Of a DNA stretch of 64,000 bases, positions 36,397-45,440 are shown piece by piece. The stretch covers positions 34,421 to 98,420 of the forward strand of contig JAPFDT010000017.1 in the NCBI GenBank assembly GCA_026169815.1, in the 5' to 3' direction. The notes below the pieces were generated by a model. It was not told where the DNA came from and searched no databases. It saw only the letters and a list, made by a program, of their open reading frames with translations. This stretch comes from Pseudogracilibacillus sp. GTDB lineage: Bacteria > Bacillota > Bacilli > Bacillales > Amphibacillaceae. How positions within the stretch are numbered: the first letter of the stretch is position 1; each line of letters opens with the position of its first letter. A program made the translations under genes and the position numbers.

Positions 36397-36963
36397 TTAA
36401 AAGTCATACATCGCTTCTTCTTCTTTCCGAATGAATTCGAATGCTTTTGTCGTTCTAACTGTATCATCTACTAAACGTTCCATCCGAAATAGTATATCAT
36501 CATTTACGATTTTCTTCTCTAAAAAGTCCTTCTCTTCTATATATACATAAGTTGGTACAATGTGAGCTTTCATATAAGCTAATATTGGCTTCAATTGTTG
36601 TTCTGCGACTAAATAGTGTTTTTCTGAACCTGCTGTAACAAACGTACTGATTACTTTATCGCGAAAAGCATGAACAGGTAATAAATCAAAAATATTTTTT
36701 AAGGTTGCTGGAATAGATGCCTGAAAAATTGGCGTACCAATAATAAGTGCATCTGCTTCCATAATTGTTTCCGTCACATATTTCGTGTCACCTTCGTATT
36801 CGTGATAATTACGACCATCGCTAAATTGCAAATCATAATCAGCTAAATCTAATGTGACAACTTCATACTGTTCATCACGTTTATTAATCATTTCTTCAAG
36901 GTGTTCCATCGCCGTCTTTGTTTTACTTCCTACTATAGACCCTGATAAAATGACAATTTTCAT
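36397..36963 (-). CDS. NADPH-dependent FMN reductase family protein
   Basis: 188 residues. Flavodoxin-like fold: LSGSIVGSKTKTAMEHLE is the phosphate-binding loop and IIGTPIFQASIPATLKNIFD the flavin contact. Family members reduce FMN or quinones. Located 11 bases after an LLM monooxygenase gene, which needs reduced FMN, so the two probably work as a two-component system. Confidence 0.88.
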   Translation of the reverse strand: MKIVILSGSIVGSKTKTAMEHLEEMINKRDEQYEVVTLDLADYDLQFSDGRNYHEYEGDTKYVTETIMEADALIIGTPIFQASIPATLKNIFDLLPVHAFRDKVISTFVTAGSEKHYLVAEQQLKPILAYMKAHIVPTYVYIEEKDFLEKKIVNDDILFRMERLVDDTVRTTKAFEFIRKEEEAMYDF

Positions 36964-36974
36964 GTTAGTGCCTC

Positions 36975-38030
36975 CTATTGTTTTGTATGCTTTTTGAGAG
37001 CTGGGATAATTTTATCACCAATTAATTCAACGTTCTTCATTAATTTATCAAATGGTACTCCACCAAAATCAATTTGCGCTAAGAAACGTTGCATGCCAAA
37101 TAACTCATATTGATATAGTAATTTTTCAATAATTTCATCTGTACTACCTACCATTAACGCATCACGGTAATCTGGAGCTTGAGCAAACTGCTGCCTTGGA
37201 TAACCTGCACCCCGAATCGCTTTAAATCCATTATCTATATGAGGATACATACCTTGCAAAGCCTCTTTCGTTGTTTCTCCAACATAAAATAAACTCGTCG
37301 TTCCAATCGGCATGGTTGTTGGATCATAACCGCTTCTTTGTAATGCTTCATGATAAGCTTCAACTGATACTTTAAAATTCATCGCCGGTCCACCAAGCGT
37401 CGTTAACATCATGGGCATACCCATATAACCTGCTTTAATCGCACTTGCAGGTGGTCCGCCTACTGCACGCCAAATCGGTAAACTACCTTCTTTAGGTCGT
37501 GGAATAATTTCTGCATTATTTAATGGCGGACGATATTCCCCTTCCCACGTTACACGATCTTCTTCATTAATTTGTTTTAATAAAGCTAACTTTTCTTCAA
37601 AAATAGCCTCATAATCTTGTAAATCAACACCTAATAAATGATATGCGCCTACACGTGAACCACGCCCAGCAACAATTTCAGCTCGGCCATTTGATAATAA
37701 ATCAATCGTTGCAAAATCTTCATATACACGAACAGGATCAGAAACACTTAACACTGTTGCCGAACTAGTAATTTTAATTTTTTCAGTTGCTTGTGCGATT
37801 GCTCCTAAAACTACAGTATGAGCTTGTGTAGCAAAATAGGTTTGGTGACTTTCCCCAAGTCCAAACACATCAATACCAGCTTGTTCCGCTAACTTAGCTA
37901 ATTCGACTATTTCATTTATACGTTGTTGTGCAGGAATTCTCTTTCCTGTTAATGGGTTACTTATATGATCTCCTAATGAATAAAGACCAAACTCCATTCC
38001 ATCCTTTTGATTTATTCGATATTTTTCCAC
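36975..38030 (-). CDS. LLM class flavin-dependent oxidoreductase
   Basis: 351 residues, GTG start with GAGGAGGA upstream. LLM signs: FGLYSLGDH near the start, FGLGESHQTYF, RAEIVAGRGSRVGAYHLLG. It overlaps the preceding dioxygenase-like gene by 19 bases. With the downstream FMN reductase it would form a reduced-flavin monooxygenase pair; substrate unknown, perhaps an aromatic or quinone given the neighbour. Confidence 0.88.
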   Translation of the reverse strand: MEKYRINQKDGMEFGLYSLGDHISNPLTGKRIPAQQRINEIVELAKLAEQAGIDVFGLGESHQTYFATQAHTVVLGAIAQATEKIKITSSATVLSVSDPVRVYEDFATIDLLSNGRAEIVAGRGSRVGAYHLLGVDLQDYEAIFEEKLALLKQINEEDRVTWEGEYRPPLNNAEIIPRPKEGSLPIWRAVGGPPASAIKAGYMGMPMMLTTLGGPAMNFKVSVEAYHEALQRSGYDPTTMPIGTTSLFYVGETTKEALQGMYPHIDNGFKAIRGAGYPRQQFAQAPDYRDALMVGSTDEIIEKLLYQYELFGMQRFLAQIDFGGVPFDKLMKNVELIGDKIIPALKKHTKQ

Positions 38031-38983
38031 TTAAAATCCTCCTCAATTGGTTGTAACTTTTCTTCTATCTCTGTTCTTTTATCTTCTAAAAATGGCGGTA
38101 AATCTAATTGTTCCCCTAACGTTGCTTCATTTCCATCTACAGTAAAACCTGGTCCATCTGTCGCTATTTCAAACATAATGCCATTTGATTCACGAAAATA
38201 TAAACTACTAAAATAATAGCGATCAACAACACCTGTTGTCACAAAGCCCCATTGTTTAATCTTTTTATCTATTGCTTCTAATGTTGCGACGTCTTTTACA
38301 CGTATCGCTATGTGGTGCACACTACCCTTTCCAGGCTTTTCACTTTTGCCATCTTTTTCAATAGCAACAATTTCCCCAGTACCATTACCTTCAACTGCTT
38401 GAAAGATAATGTCATCCCCTGTATGATTTTTCTCTGTATAACCTAGTAATTCCGTTAACATTCTGCGAAGCTTCTCTATACGTCGAACGGTAATTTCAAT
38501 CGGACCCATCCCTAATACTTGATGTTCAAGTGGCACATCTGACTCATCCCATTGTTGCCAAAAATCTTCCCCATCACCATTGGCAACGACTAAGACAAGT
38601 TTTAAACCATCTGGATCTTCAAAATGAAGTGCTTTTCGATTCGCATAAGTTGTTAGCTCATCGTGTGGCACACCGTATTGTTTAAAACGCGCTTGCCAAT
38701 ACGTTAAACTTTCTTGTGAAGGAACGAGTAAACCAATGCGTGTAATAGAATTCGTACCACGATACGTATTCCCAATAAATGGCATATCAAAAAATGATAA
38801 TTCTGTTCCTGGTGTTCCTGTGCGATCACCATAAAATAAATGATACATCGATGGATCATCTTGATTGACTGTTTTCTTCACACGACGTAAACCCATTATT
38901 ATTGTATAAAAGAAGTTGTTCTTCTGAATATCTTTCGTCATCATTGATGTATGATGGTGTCCTAATATTTTACTCACATACAT
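38012..38983 (-). CDS. MhqO-like ring-cleaving dioxygenase (VOC fold)
   Basis: 323 residues with two VOC domains. The first contains LGHHHTSMMTKDIQKNNFFY and GTPGTELSFFDMP; the second has GSVHHIAIRVKDVATLEAID and FRESNGIMFEIATDGPGF. Metal ligands expected: H9 or H10, H227-region histidine and the glutamate in IMFEIA. It matches the MhqA/MhqE/MhqO group of extradiol dioxygenases in bacilli, induced by catechol and hydroquinones. First structural gene behind the MarR regulator. Confidence 0.88.
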   Translation of the reverse strand: MYVSKILGHHHTSMMTKDIQKNNFFYTIIMGLRRVKKTVNQDDPSMYHLFYGDRTGTPGTELSFFDMPFIGNTYRGTNSITRIGLLVPSQESLTYWQARFKQYGVPHDELTTYANRKALHFEDPDGLKLVLVVANGDGEDFWQQWDESDVPLEHQVLGMGPIEITVRRIEKLRRMLTELLGYTEKNHTGDDIIFQAVEGNGTGEIVAIEKDGKSEKPGKGSVHHIAIRVKDVATLEAIDKKIKQWGFVTTGVVDRYYFSSLYFRESNGIMFEIATDGPGFTVDGNEATLGEQLDLPPFLEDKRTEIEEKLQPIEEDFKWKNIE

Positions 38984-38993
38984 TCCTCCTTAA

Positions 38994-39005
38994 TTGATTA
39001 ATCAA
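38994..39005. promoter_or_regulatory. Palindrome before the dioxygenase operon
   Basis: TTGATTAATCAA, a perfect 12-bp palindrome 11 bases upstream of the dioxygenase start, between it and marR. Candidate operator. Confidence 0.4.
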
Positions 39006-39022
39006 GTGATTACAGATTAACC

Positions 39023-39463
39023 TTATTTATTGTACATTTTTTCTTCACTATATTTTTGTACTTTAGACATTAATGTTAGTAATGTTTTTTGTTCTTCTTT
39101 CGTTAATGTTTCATCAAAAAAAGACGATTGAAAAGCTAGTTGTGCCTCAAATGCATCATCTAACTTTGCCTTGCCTTTTTCTGTTAATGATATTGTTTTC
39201 GTTTTCCATTCTTGTACACGGACAATTAATTCATCTTTTTCTAATCGAGTTAACATTCGTGATATTCCACCTTGTGTGACTGTTACTCGTTCAGCTAATT
39301 CAGCCTGTGTTAATGGACCAAATGTAGCTATTTGTGTTAGTACATCAAATTGAGCTGTCGTTAAATGATACTGTTTTAAAAATTCATTCGATAATAAATT
39401 ACTTTGATGTGTAAATCGCATTATACGTAACCATATAAGTGAACCGCGTGTATTTCTCTTCAT
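39023..39463 (-). CDS. MarR-family repressor, MhqR-like
   Basis: 146 residues. Winged helix-turn-helix at about residues 45-90 ([20 protein letters not shown], wing [15 protein letters not shown]). The linked gene set (ring dioxygenase, LLM monooxygenase, FMN reductase) fits a quinone- or electrophile-sensing repressor like MhqR, but no cysteine is seen in this protein, so sensing would have to be by ligand binding. Starts at ATG with GAGGGAGGAC. Inverted repeats with TCACTT/AAGTGA arms lie upstream. Confidence 0.85.
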   Translation of the reverse strand: MKRNTRGSLIWLRIMRFTHQSNLLSNEFLKQYHLTTAQFDVLTQIATFGPLTQAELAERVTVTQGGISRMLTRLEKDELIVRVQEWKTKTISLTEKGKAKLDDAFEAQLAFQSSFFDETLTKEEQKTLLTLMSKVQKYSEEKMYNK

Positions 39464-39485
39464 CGAAGTCCTCCCTCTACATATA

Positions 39486-39505
39486 TCACTTTACAAGTTA
39501 AGTGA
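39486..39505. promoter_or_regulatory. Inverted repeat TCACTT-N8-AAGTGA before marR
   Basis: Arms at 39486-39491 and 39500-39505, 23 bases before the marR start. A second, longer pair of the same arms stands at 39553-39583. Likely repressor sites. Confidence 0.45.
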
Positions 39506-39552
39506 ATGACTGTCAATTTTACTGTTTGTATTAAATAACAACTATTTTTACA

Positions 39553-39583
39553 GGAGTCACTTTCATTATAGCTAAGTGACTCC
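39553..39583. repeat. Perfect hairpin GGAGTCACTT / AAGTGACTCC
   Basis: 10-bp arms with an 11-base loop that holds TATAAT on the minus strand. No T-run, so it is more likely an operator around a marR promoter -10 than a terminator. From 39584 to 39760 I see nothing else. Confidence 0.5.
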
Positions 39584-39762
39584 TATGGGAATAATGTCAA
39601 AATCACTGAAAAAATGTGTGAGGATAACTTTGCTCTTATATTTCGTGGCTTCGCAACCGAAACTCGTGTATAGACAAGGTCATGATTACTCATTCATGGT
39701 TTTAATTAGACCTTCTCATTATGAACTTGATTCCCATTATTATTTTATAAAAAATTTTCACA

Positions 39763-39839
39763 TTGACATATGACATGTTGTCACTTAAAATGATTTAGAA
39801 TCATATGACATTACGTCACTTTTTTTATCTTGTTATAAT
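39763..39839 (+). promoter_or_regulatory. Two promoters and two TetR-type operators before tetR
   Basis: Promoter A: TTGACA (39763-39768), 17 bases, TAAAAT. Promoter B: extended -10 TGTTATAAT (TATAAT 39834-39839). Operator 1, TGACATGTTGTCA (39771-39783), lies inside promoter A; operator 2, TGACATTACGTCA (39806-39818), covers the -35 of promoter B. Both are flanked by TA before and CTT after, like the third copy at 44426-44438. Confidence 0.65.
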
Positions 39840-39870
39840 GTCGGCTACTTTTATAAGGAGGAAGGAATTA

Positions 39871-40485
39871 TTGCCTAAGCAGACTTTTTTTAATTTATCA
39901 TCTGAGAAGCGACAAACGTTAATTCAGGCAGCTAAAACTGAATTTACACGCGTATCATTATATGAAGCATCAATTGCAAACATCGTAAAAGAAGCTGAAA
40001 TTCCTCGCGGGAGCTTTTATCAATATTTCGAAGATAAAGATGATTTATATTTTTATTTATTAGAAAAACAAGGAGAAGATCAATGGCAGAAATTTTTCCA
40101 AATATTACATGAAAATGACGGAGATTATTTCGTTTCCCTCATCAAATTATATGAAATTATTTTAATTAGTACAGATGACGAAGAGGAACGTAACTTTTAT
40201 CGAAATGTATTTCTCAATATGAATTATCGAACAGAAGAAACATTTAACTATAATATCAACTATGAAAAATCTCGTAAAAAGTTTAATCAAATAAAAGACG
40301 TCATTCAAACAGATACATTAAATATATCAAATGAAGATGATCTATTTCATATTATCCAAATTACAACGACATTAATGTTTCAAAATATTATTATAAAGTT
40401 TGCTCATAAATTAACAAATGAAGAGGCATTTAGAAATTATCAACAACAATTAGCATTATTAAAGAAAGGATTTGTCAAAAAGTAA
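39871..40485 (+). CDS. TetR-family regulator
   Basis: 204 residues starting at TTG 39871, with AAGGAGGAAGG upstream; the ATG frame from 39805 runs through the operator and is rejected. N-terminal helix-turn-helix: LIQAAKTEF, then ASIANIVKEAEIPRGSFYQY and FEDKDDLYFYLLE. The ligand domain is unremarkable. It lies 35 bases before the RND gene in the same direction and probably represses itself and the pump. Confidence 0.9.
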   Translation: MPKQTFFNLSSEKRQTLIQAAKTEFTRVSLYEASIANIVKEAEIPRGSFYQYFEDKDDLYFYLLEKQGEDQWQKFFQILHENDGDYFVSLIKLYEIILISTDDEEERNFYRNVFLNMNYRTEETFNYNINYEKSRKKFNQIKDVIQTDTLNISNEDDLFHIIQITTTLMFQNIIIKFAHKLTNEEAFRNYQQQLALLKKGFVKK

Positions 40486-40520
40486 CACTTATTAAATAAA
40501 ACATGTTAGGGGAGTAAGTT

Positions 40521-43500
40521 TTGAAAAGAATAATTGATTTCTCATTAAATAATAAGTTGGCTGTATGGATATTATCCATTATAGTCATTTTTACTGGTAT
40601 TTATTCTGGATTAAATATGAAGCAAGAAGCTATTCCAGATATTTCATTACCTAATTTATCTATTGTCACTACGTATCCTGGTGCTGCACCAGATGTTGTA
40701 GCAGATGATGTCACGACACCTATTGAACAGCTCATTCAAAATGTTGATAATGTCGAGTTAACGATGTCATCTTCTTATGCGAACGCATCATCTGTCATGG
40801 TTCAGTTTGATTATGGGACAGATATGGATAAAGCGGAGCAAAATGTAAAAGATGTATTAAGTAATTTATCTTTGCCTGAAATGGCTGAAGAACCTGATGT
40901 CATGCGAATTAGCATTGATGCTATGCCTGTTATGGCCGCAAGCATAAGTGATGAATCAAAGTCAGAGGCAGAATTAACTGAGTTAGTTGAAAATGAAATA
41001 CTTCCAAAACTTGACGGCATTAATGGGTTAAGTGAAGCAGAAATTTCTGGACACCAAGCTGAAGAAGTGTCCGTTGTATTCGATGAAGACGCGTTAGAAG
41101 AACACAACTTGACAGAAGAAGAAGTAGAACAAATTATTCAAGCGTCCAACGTTGTCTATCCTTTAGGGCTAACTACATTTGATAAAACGGAAAAGAACGT
41201 TGTCATCGATGGTAATATTATCTCATTAAAAGATTTAAAAAATATCGCTATTCCTTATACACCTGACATGCCAGATACTCCAGATATGGCTGATATGGGG
41301 GAAATGTCTGACATGGAAGACATGCCAGATATGGCTGATGCAGGTGACATGATGGAAATGCCAGAAGATGCAGAACAGATGGATCCGAGCCAATTAGAAG
41401 CTAGTGTAGCTGAAGCTGCGGCAATGGATATTCCAACTGTTGCTTTCTCAGATTTAGCTGAAATTGAATTAGTTAGTAAAGCATCTTCTATTTCAAGAAC
41501 GAATGGTGAAGATTCAATCGGGTTACAAATTATTAAATCACCACAAGCTAATACAGTTGAAGTCGTTAATAATGTGAAAGATACGATGAATGAATTAGAA
41601 AAAGAACATGATTTTACTTGGTCCTCTACATTTGATCAAGCTGAACCTATTGAAGATTCTATTAGTATGATGATTGAAAAAGCAGTCTTTGGAATTATTT
41701 TTGCAGTTATTGTCATTCTGTTATTCCTAAGAAATTTCCGAACGACCATCATTTCCATTTTATCTATTCCATTATCGTTATTAATGGCACTGTTTTTCTT
41801 ACATCAAATGAATGTTACACTTAACATTTTAACACTTGGTGCATTAACTGTTGCGATTGGTAGAGTAATTGATGATTCTATAGTTGTAATGGAAAATATT
41901 TATCGACGGATGTCATTAGAAAATGAAACATTACGAGGAAAAGAACTAATTCGAGAAGCAACTAGACAAATGTTTATGCCAATCTTTTCATCTACGCTCG
42001 TTACGATTGTCGTATTTTTACCAATTGTATTAGTTGGTGGTTTAGTTGGCGAATTATTTTTACCTTTCGCTCTAGCAATTGTCTTTGCACTTGCTGCTTC
42101 TTTACTCGTTGCAGTAACGATTGTACCGATGTTGTCTCATACGCTATTTAAAAAGCGTTTAGCAGCACAAGCAAATGGCGATACGCGTACGCAAACAACA
42201 AAAGAAAGTTCATTAGCTCGTGGATATAAACGAATTCTAGATTGGACATTAAATCATAAGCTAATTACGTTTGGTGCTGCAGTAATTGCCCTAATCGCTA
42301 GTCTTTTCATTATTCCAGTTATTGGAGCAAGTTTCTTACCAGAAGAAGATGAAAAAATGGTTATGGCTACTTATAGTCCTGAACCTGGGCAAACAAAAGA
42401 ACAAGCAGAAGAAGTTGCGATTGAAGCTGAATCTATTTTAGAGAAACGCGATGGTGTCACTACGTATCAATTCTCACTCGGTGAAGATGGTATGATGGGC
42501 ATGGGTTCGATGATGGGAATTAGTGATAACGCTGCGCTATTTTTCATCGAGTATGATGATGATTATGATAACTTCGCCGAAGAAAGTAAACAACTAATCG
42601 ATGATTTAAACGAAGCTTCTGATATTGGTGAATGGGGCAGTTTAGACTTTGGTGGCATGGGCGGTGGCTTAGAGCTATACGTTTATGGCGATAATATAAA
42701 AGATATTCAAACAGCGACTGATGACATTTTACCAATTCTTGAAGATAATAAAGATTTAGACCAAGTCGATTCTAGTATTTCAGAAGCCTATGATCAATAT
42801 ACATTAGAAGTGGATCAAGAAAAGGCAAGTGAAAATGGTTTAACAGCCGCTCAAATTGGGATGGAATTATCCAACATGAATGGCAATGACGTCTTAACAA
42901 TCGTTGAAAAAGACGGTATCGATTTAAATGTTTATGTAGAAGTAGAAGAAACAACATATAAATCAATTGATGATTTAACTAAAAAAGAAATGACAACACC
43001 TCTTGGTGACACGATTAAAATTGCTGATGTCGTAAAAGTAAAAGAAGGTAAAGCACCAGAAACAATTGAACACTTAGATGGCGATATGTATGCATCGATT
43101 ACTGCTGACATTACGGCAAAAGACGTTGCAGGTGTGTCCAATGATATTGATAAAGAAATAGCTGAACTGGAATTACCTTCAGGAGTAAGTGTTGACTTTG
43201 GTGGAGTAACAGAACAACTAGAAGAATCATTTACACAGTTAGGTTTAGCTATGCTTGCAGCAATTGCTATTGTGTACTTTGTACTAGTCGTTACATTTGG
43301 CGGCGGACTCGCACCGTTTTCTATTCTTTTCTCTCTACCGTTTACCGTTATTGGAAGTTTAGTAGCTCTCTGGATTTTCCAAGAACCATTAAGTGTATCC
43401 GCAATGATTGGTGCTTTAATGTTAATTGGTATTGTTGTAACGAATGCAATTGTCTTAGTCGACCGAGTCATTCATAATGAAAATGATGGCTTATCGACAC

Positions 43501-43745
43501 GAAAGGCTTTATTAGAAGCTGGTGGTACGAGATTACGTCCAATTCTAATGACTGCTTTAGCAACAATTGGAGCACTATCTCCACTACTTTTCGGTATGGA
43601 AGATAGCGGTGGTATGATTTCAAAAGGATTAGCAATTACAGTTATTGGTGGACTAACAAGTTCGACAATCTTAACGTTAGTTATTGTACCAATCGTCTAT
43701 GAAACAATTGCTAAGTTTCAAAAGAAGAAAGTAAGAGAACAGTAA
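40521..43745 (+). CDS. RND-family efflux transporter, SwrC/AcrB-like, with Met/Asp-rich insert
   Basis: 1074 residues, TTG start after AGGGGAGTAAG. RND plan: TM1 at residues 11-30, a large extracytoplasmic loop, a TM2-6 block with GALTVAIGRVIDDSIVVMEN (the proton-relay aspartates are V-I-D-D), a second loop, and TM8-12 with GIVVTNAIVLVDRV. Insert: residues 247-290 hold eleven methionines among Asp/Glu/Pro (TPDMPDTPDMADMGEM), not part of the normal porter fold. Gram-positive RND proteins of this type export surfactants, bile acids or lipids. The insert may bind copper or silver, by analogy to Met-rich metal proteins; that is inference. Confidence 0.92.
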   Translation: MKRIIDFSLNNKLAVWILSIIVIFTGIYSGLNMKQEAIPDISLPNLSIVTTYPGAAPDVVADDVTTPIEQLIQNVDNVELTMSSSYANASSVMVQFDYGTDMDKAEQNVKDVLSNLSLPEMAEEPDVMRISIDAMPVMAASISDESKSEAELTELVENEILPKLDGINGLSEAEISGHQAEEVSVVFDEDALEEHNLTEEEVEQIIQASNVVYPLGLTTFDKTEKNVVIDGNIISLKDLKNIAIPYTPDMPDTPDMADMGEMSDMEDMPDMADAGDMMEMPEDAEQMDPSQLEASVAEAAAMDIPTVAFSDLAEIELVSKASSISRTNGEDSIGLQIIKSPQANTVEVVNNVKDTMNELEKEHDFTWSSTFDQAEPIEDSISMMIEKAVFGIIFAVIVILLFLRNFRTTIISILSIPLSLLMALFFLHQMNVTLNILTLGALTVAIGRVIDDSIVVMENIYRRMSLENETLRGKELIREATRQMFMPIFSSTLVTIVVFLPIVLVGGLVGELFLPFALAIVFALAASLLVAVTIVPMLSHTLFKKRLAAQANGDTRTQTTKESSLARGYKRILDWTLNHKLITFGAAVIALIASLFIIPVIGASFLPEEDEKMVMATYSPEPGQTKEQAEEVAIEAESILEKRDGVTTYQFSLGEDGMMGMGSMMGISDNAALFFIEYDDDYDNFAEESKQLIDDLNEASDIGEWGSLDFGGMGGGLELYVYGDNIKDIQTATDDILPILEDNKDLDQVDSSISEAYDQYTLEVDQEKASENGLTAAQIGMELSNMNGNDVLTIVEKDGIDLNVYVEVEETTYKSIDDLTKKEMTTPLGDTIKIADVVKVKEGKAPETIEHLDGDMYASITADITAKDVAGVSNDIDKEIAELELPSGVSVDFGGVTEQLEESFTQLGLAMLAAIAIVYFVLVVTFGGGLAPFSILFSLPFTVIGSLVALWIFQEPLSVSAMIGALMLIGIVVTNAIVLVDRVIHNENDGLSTRKALLEAGGTRLRPILMTALATIGALSPLLFGMEDSGGMISKGLAITVIGGLTSSTILTLVIVPIVYETIAKFQKKKVREQ

Positions 43746-43769
43746 AAGTAATTTAATCACTAACAAAAA

Positions 43770-43810
43770 AAACAAGTTCCAGCTGAATCATACGGCTGGA
43801 ACTTGTTTTA
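43770..43810. terminator. Bidirectional terminator between RND and marR-like genes
   Basis: Perfect 14-bp stem AAACAAGTTCCAGC / GCTGGAACTTGTTT with A- and T-runs. Confidence 0.9.
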
Positions 43811-43849
43811 CTCATACGTTCACATATTATTCTTGCAACAACTTACAGT

Positions 43850-44278
43850 TCATTTCACTTTTAACAAAATATCATTCAACTTATCAATCATTTCACTAGC
43901 AACATCTTCTGGGATACCAGTTTCATCAAAAATAGTTCCTGGAATATCTTTTGCTTGTTCACGCATAGCTCGTCCACGATCTGTCAATGATACTAATACG
44001 TTTCGTCCATCAATAGTATCACGAACACGTTTAATTAAATTTTTTGTTTCTAATTTTTTTAACATTGGTGTTAATGTTCCTGAATCTAAATATAATCGTT
44101 TCCCTAGTTCATTTACTGGAATATTGTCACCATTCCATAATACGAGTAAGACAAGATATTGTGTATACGTTAAATTCAATTCTTCTAAATACGACTGATA
44201 GCGACGTATTGTTTCTTTAGAACACACATATAGAATAAAACTAAGCTGTCTTTCTAAAATTAAACTATCATCTTTCAT
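43850..44278 (-). CDS. OhrR-like MarR regulator with a displaced cysteine
   Basis: 142 residues. Aligned by eye with B. subtilis OhrR it keeps LERQL.FILY.....ET, LNLTYTQYLVLLVLW, the recognition segment LYLDSGTLTPMLKKLE and KDIPGTI. The sensing cysteine of OhrR (C15) is serine here (S13). A cysteine instead stands six residues on, at C19. OhrR proteins repress peroxide-defence genes until oxidised. No ohr gene is adjacent; it faces yidC2 divergently. AGGAAGTG site before the ATG. Confidence 0.85.
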   Translation of the reverse strand: MKDDSLILERQLSFILYVCSKETIRRYQSYLEELNLTYTQYLVLLVLWNGDNIPVNELGKRLYLDSGTLTPMLKKLETKNLIKRVRDTIDGRNVLVSLTDRGRAMREQAKDIPGTIFDETGIPEDVASEMIDKLNDILLKVK

Positions 44279-44294
44279 ATTAACACTTCCTATC

Positions 44295-44332
44295 TATAAT
44301 TTAAATTGTACACAAGATAGTTGATTTTTCAA
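44295..44332 (-). promoter_or_regulatory. marR promoter with OhrR-type operator
   Basis: Minus-strand promoter TTGAAA (44327-44332), 16 bases, TACAAT (44305-44310). The palindrome TATAATTTAAATTGTA (44295-44310) includes the -10 and resembles the TACAATT-AATTGTA half sites bound by OhrR. Confidence 0.6.
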
Positions 44333-44382
44333 CTTATATCATTACATTTAAATGAAGATTGTGTGACAAAGGCTATTCTACA

Positions 44383-44438
44383 TTGACTTATAGTAGTTTT
44401 CACCCTATAATAAGATAGTGTTGTATGACACTGTGTCA
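44383..44438 (+). promoter_or_regulatory. yidC2-spx promoter with third TetR-type operator
   Basis: TTGACT (44383-44388), 17 bases, TATAAT (44406-44411). The palindrome TGACACTGTGTCA (44426-44438) starts about 8 bases after the expected transcription start, flanked by TA and CTT as in the tetR operators. Confidence 0.65.
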
Positions 44439-44579
44439 CTTATTAATAATCATACATGAATAAGCATATTTTGTTGCTATTTCATTACCAACTGATTGGA
44501 TTAAATAATAATGTAATGTGAACAAACTATTATTAAAATATAATATATTCATTTGCTCACAACTGAACGAGTGAAGTAG

Positions 44580-44627
44580 CTTTTAAAAAATGCAATAGAA
44601 AGTTTGATGTATATGCATTTTTAAAAG
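44580..44627 (+). promoter_or_regulatory. Leader hairpin before yidC2
   Basis: Stem CTTTTAAAAAATGCA / TGCATTTTTAAAAG, one bulge, ending 4 bases before the GGAGG ribosome site of yidC2. It sits at the end of a leader of about 225 bases. The position recalls the MifM-controlled leader of B. subtilis yidC2, but the ribosome site itself is not in the stem. Confidence 0.5.
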
Positions 44628-44643
44628 TGTAGGAGGAAGTAAG

Positions 44644-45414
44644 ATGAAAAACAAAAAGCATCTTTATGTGCTTATCTCAATATTAATGATTGTAGTATTA
44701 TCTGGTTGTGCGCAAGTTAATGCTCCTATCGATGCAGAAAGTACAGGATTTTGGAACGAATATTTCGTATATCCTTTATCATTAGTAATAACATTTTTTG
44801 CTGATCAGTTTAGTGGCAGTTATGGACTGGCAATAGTTGTTGTTACAATTATTGTTCGATTATTTCTAGTACCATTAAATGTAAAACAAGTAAGAAGTAC
44901 GATGGCAATGCAAAATATTCAACCTGAAATTAAAGCATTACAACAAAAATATACATCAAAAGATCAAGAGACACAGCAAAAACTACAACAAGAAACAATG
45001 GCGCTTTTTCAAAAGCATGGGGTCAATCCATTAGCTGGTTGTTTACCTATCTTTATTCAGATGCCAATATTTATTGCGCTTTATCACGCAATTATGCGTA
45101 CAGAAGCAATTAAGACAGGAAGCTTTTTATGGTTTGAACTCGGGTCTACTGATCCTATTTTGCCTATACTTGCTGGAGGAGCAACATTTTTTCAACAGAA
45201 ATTAATGATGGCTGATAATCCTCAGTCTAATAATCCACAAATGAAAATGATGTTATACATGATGCCAATTATGATAACAGTATTTGCATTTTTCTTCCCT
45301 GCAGCACTTGCGCTGTATTGGGTTGTAGGTAATATCTTTATGGTTGCACAAACGTTGTTTATCCGTCGTCCAATGTTGAAAAAACAGAAAGAACAAGAAA
45401 GTTTATCCAAATAA
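44644..45414 (+). CDS. YidC/Oxa1 membrane insertase, lipoprotein form (YidC2-like)
   Basis: 256 residues. Lipoprotein signal with lipobox VLSGC (C22), then five membrane helices. The conserved insertase arginine lies in [33 protein letters not shown] follows. It assists Sec-dependent and independent insertion of membrane proteins. Bacilli carry a housekeeping copy (spoIIIJ) near the origin and an inducible second copy; linkage to stress genes suggests this is the inducible one. TAGGAGGAAG site. Followed 26 bases later by the spx-like gene. Confidence 0.92.
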   Translation: MKNKKHLYVLISILMIVVLSGCAQVNAPIDAESTGFWNEYFVYPLSLVITFFADQFSGSYGLAIVVVTIIVRLFLVPLNVKQVRSTMAMQNIQPEIKALQQKYTSKDQETQQKLQQETMALFQKHGVNPLAGCLPIFIQMPIFIALYHAIMRTEAIKTGSFLWFELGSTDPILPILAGGATFFQQKLMMADNPQSNNPQMKMMLYMMPIMITVFAFFFPAALALYWVVGNIFMVAQTLFIRRPMLKKQKEQESLSK

Positions 45415-45440
45415 ACTATTATGGAAAGGGTTGATTTGAA

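Noticed and set aside
39576..39773. A 65-residue frame before tetR
   Set aside because: It crosses the operator/promoter region and has no ribosome site.
44456..44521. A MifM-like leader peptide before yidC2
   Set aside because: The 21-residue frame has no ribosome site and no recognisable arrest motif; only noted as a possibility.
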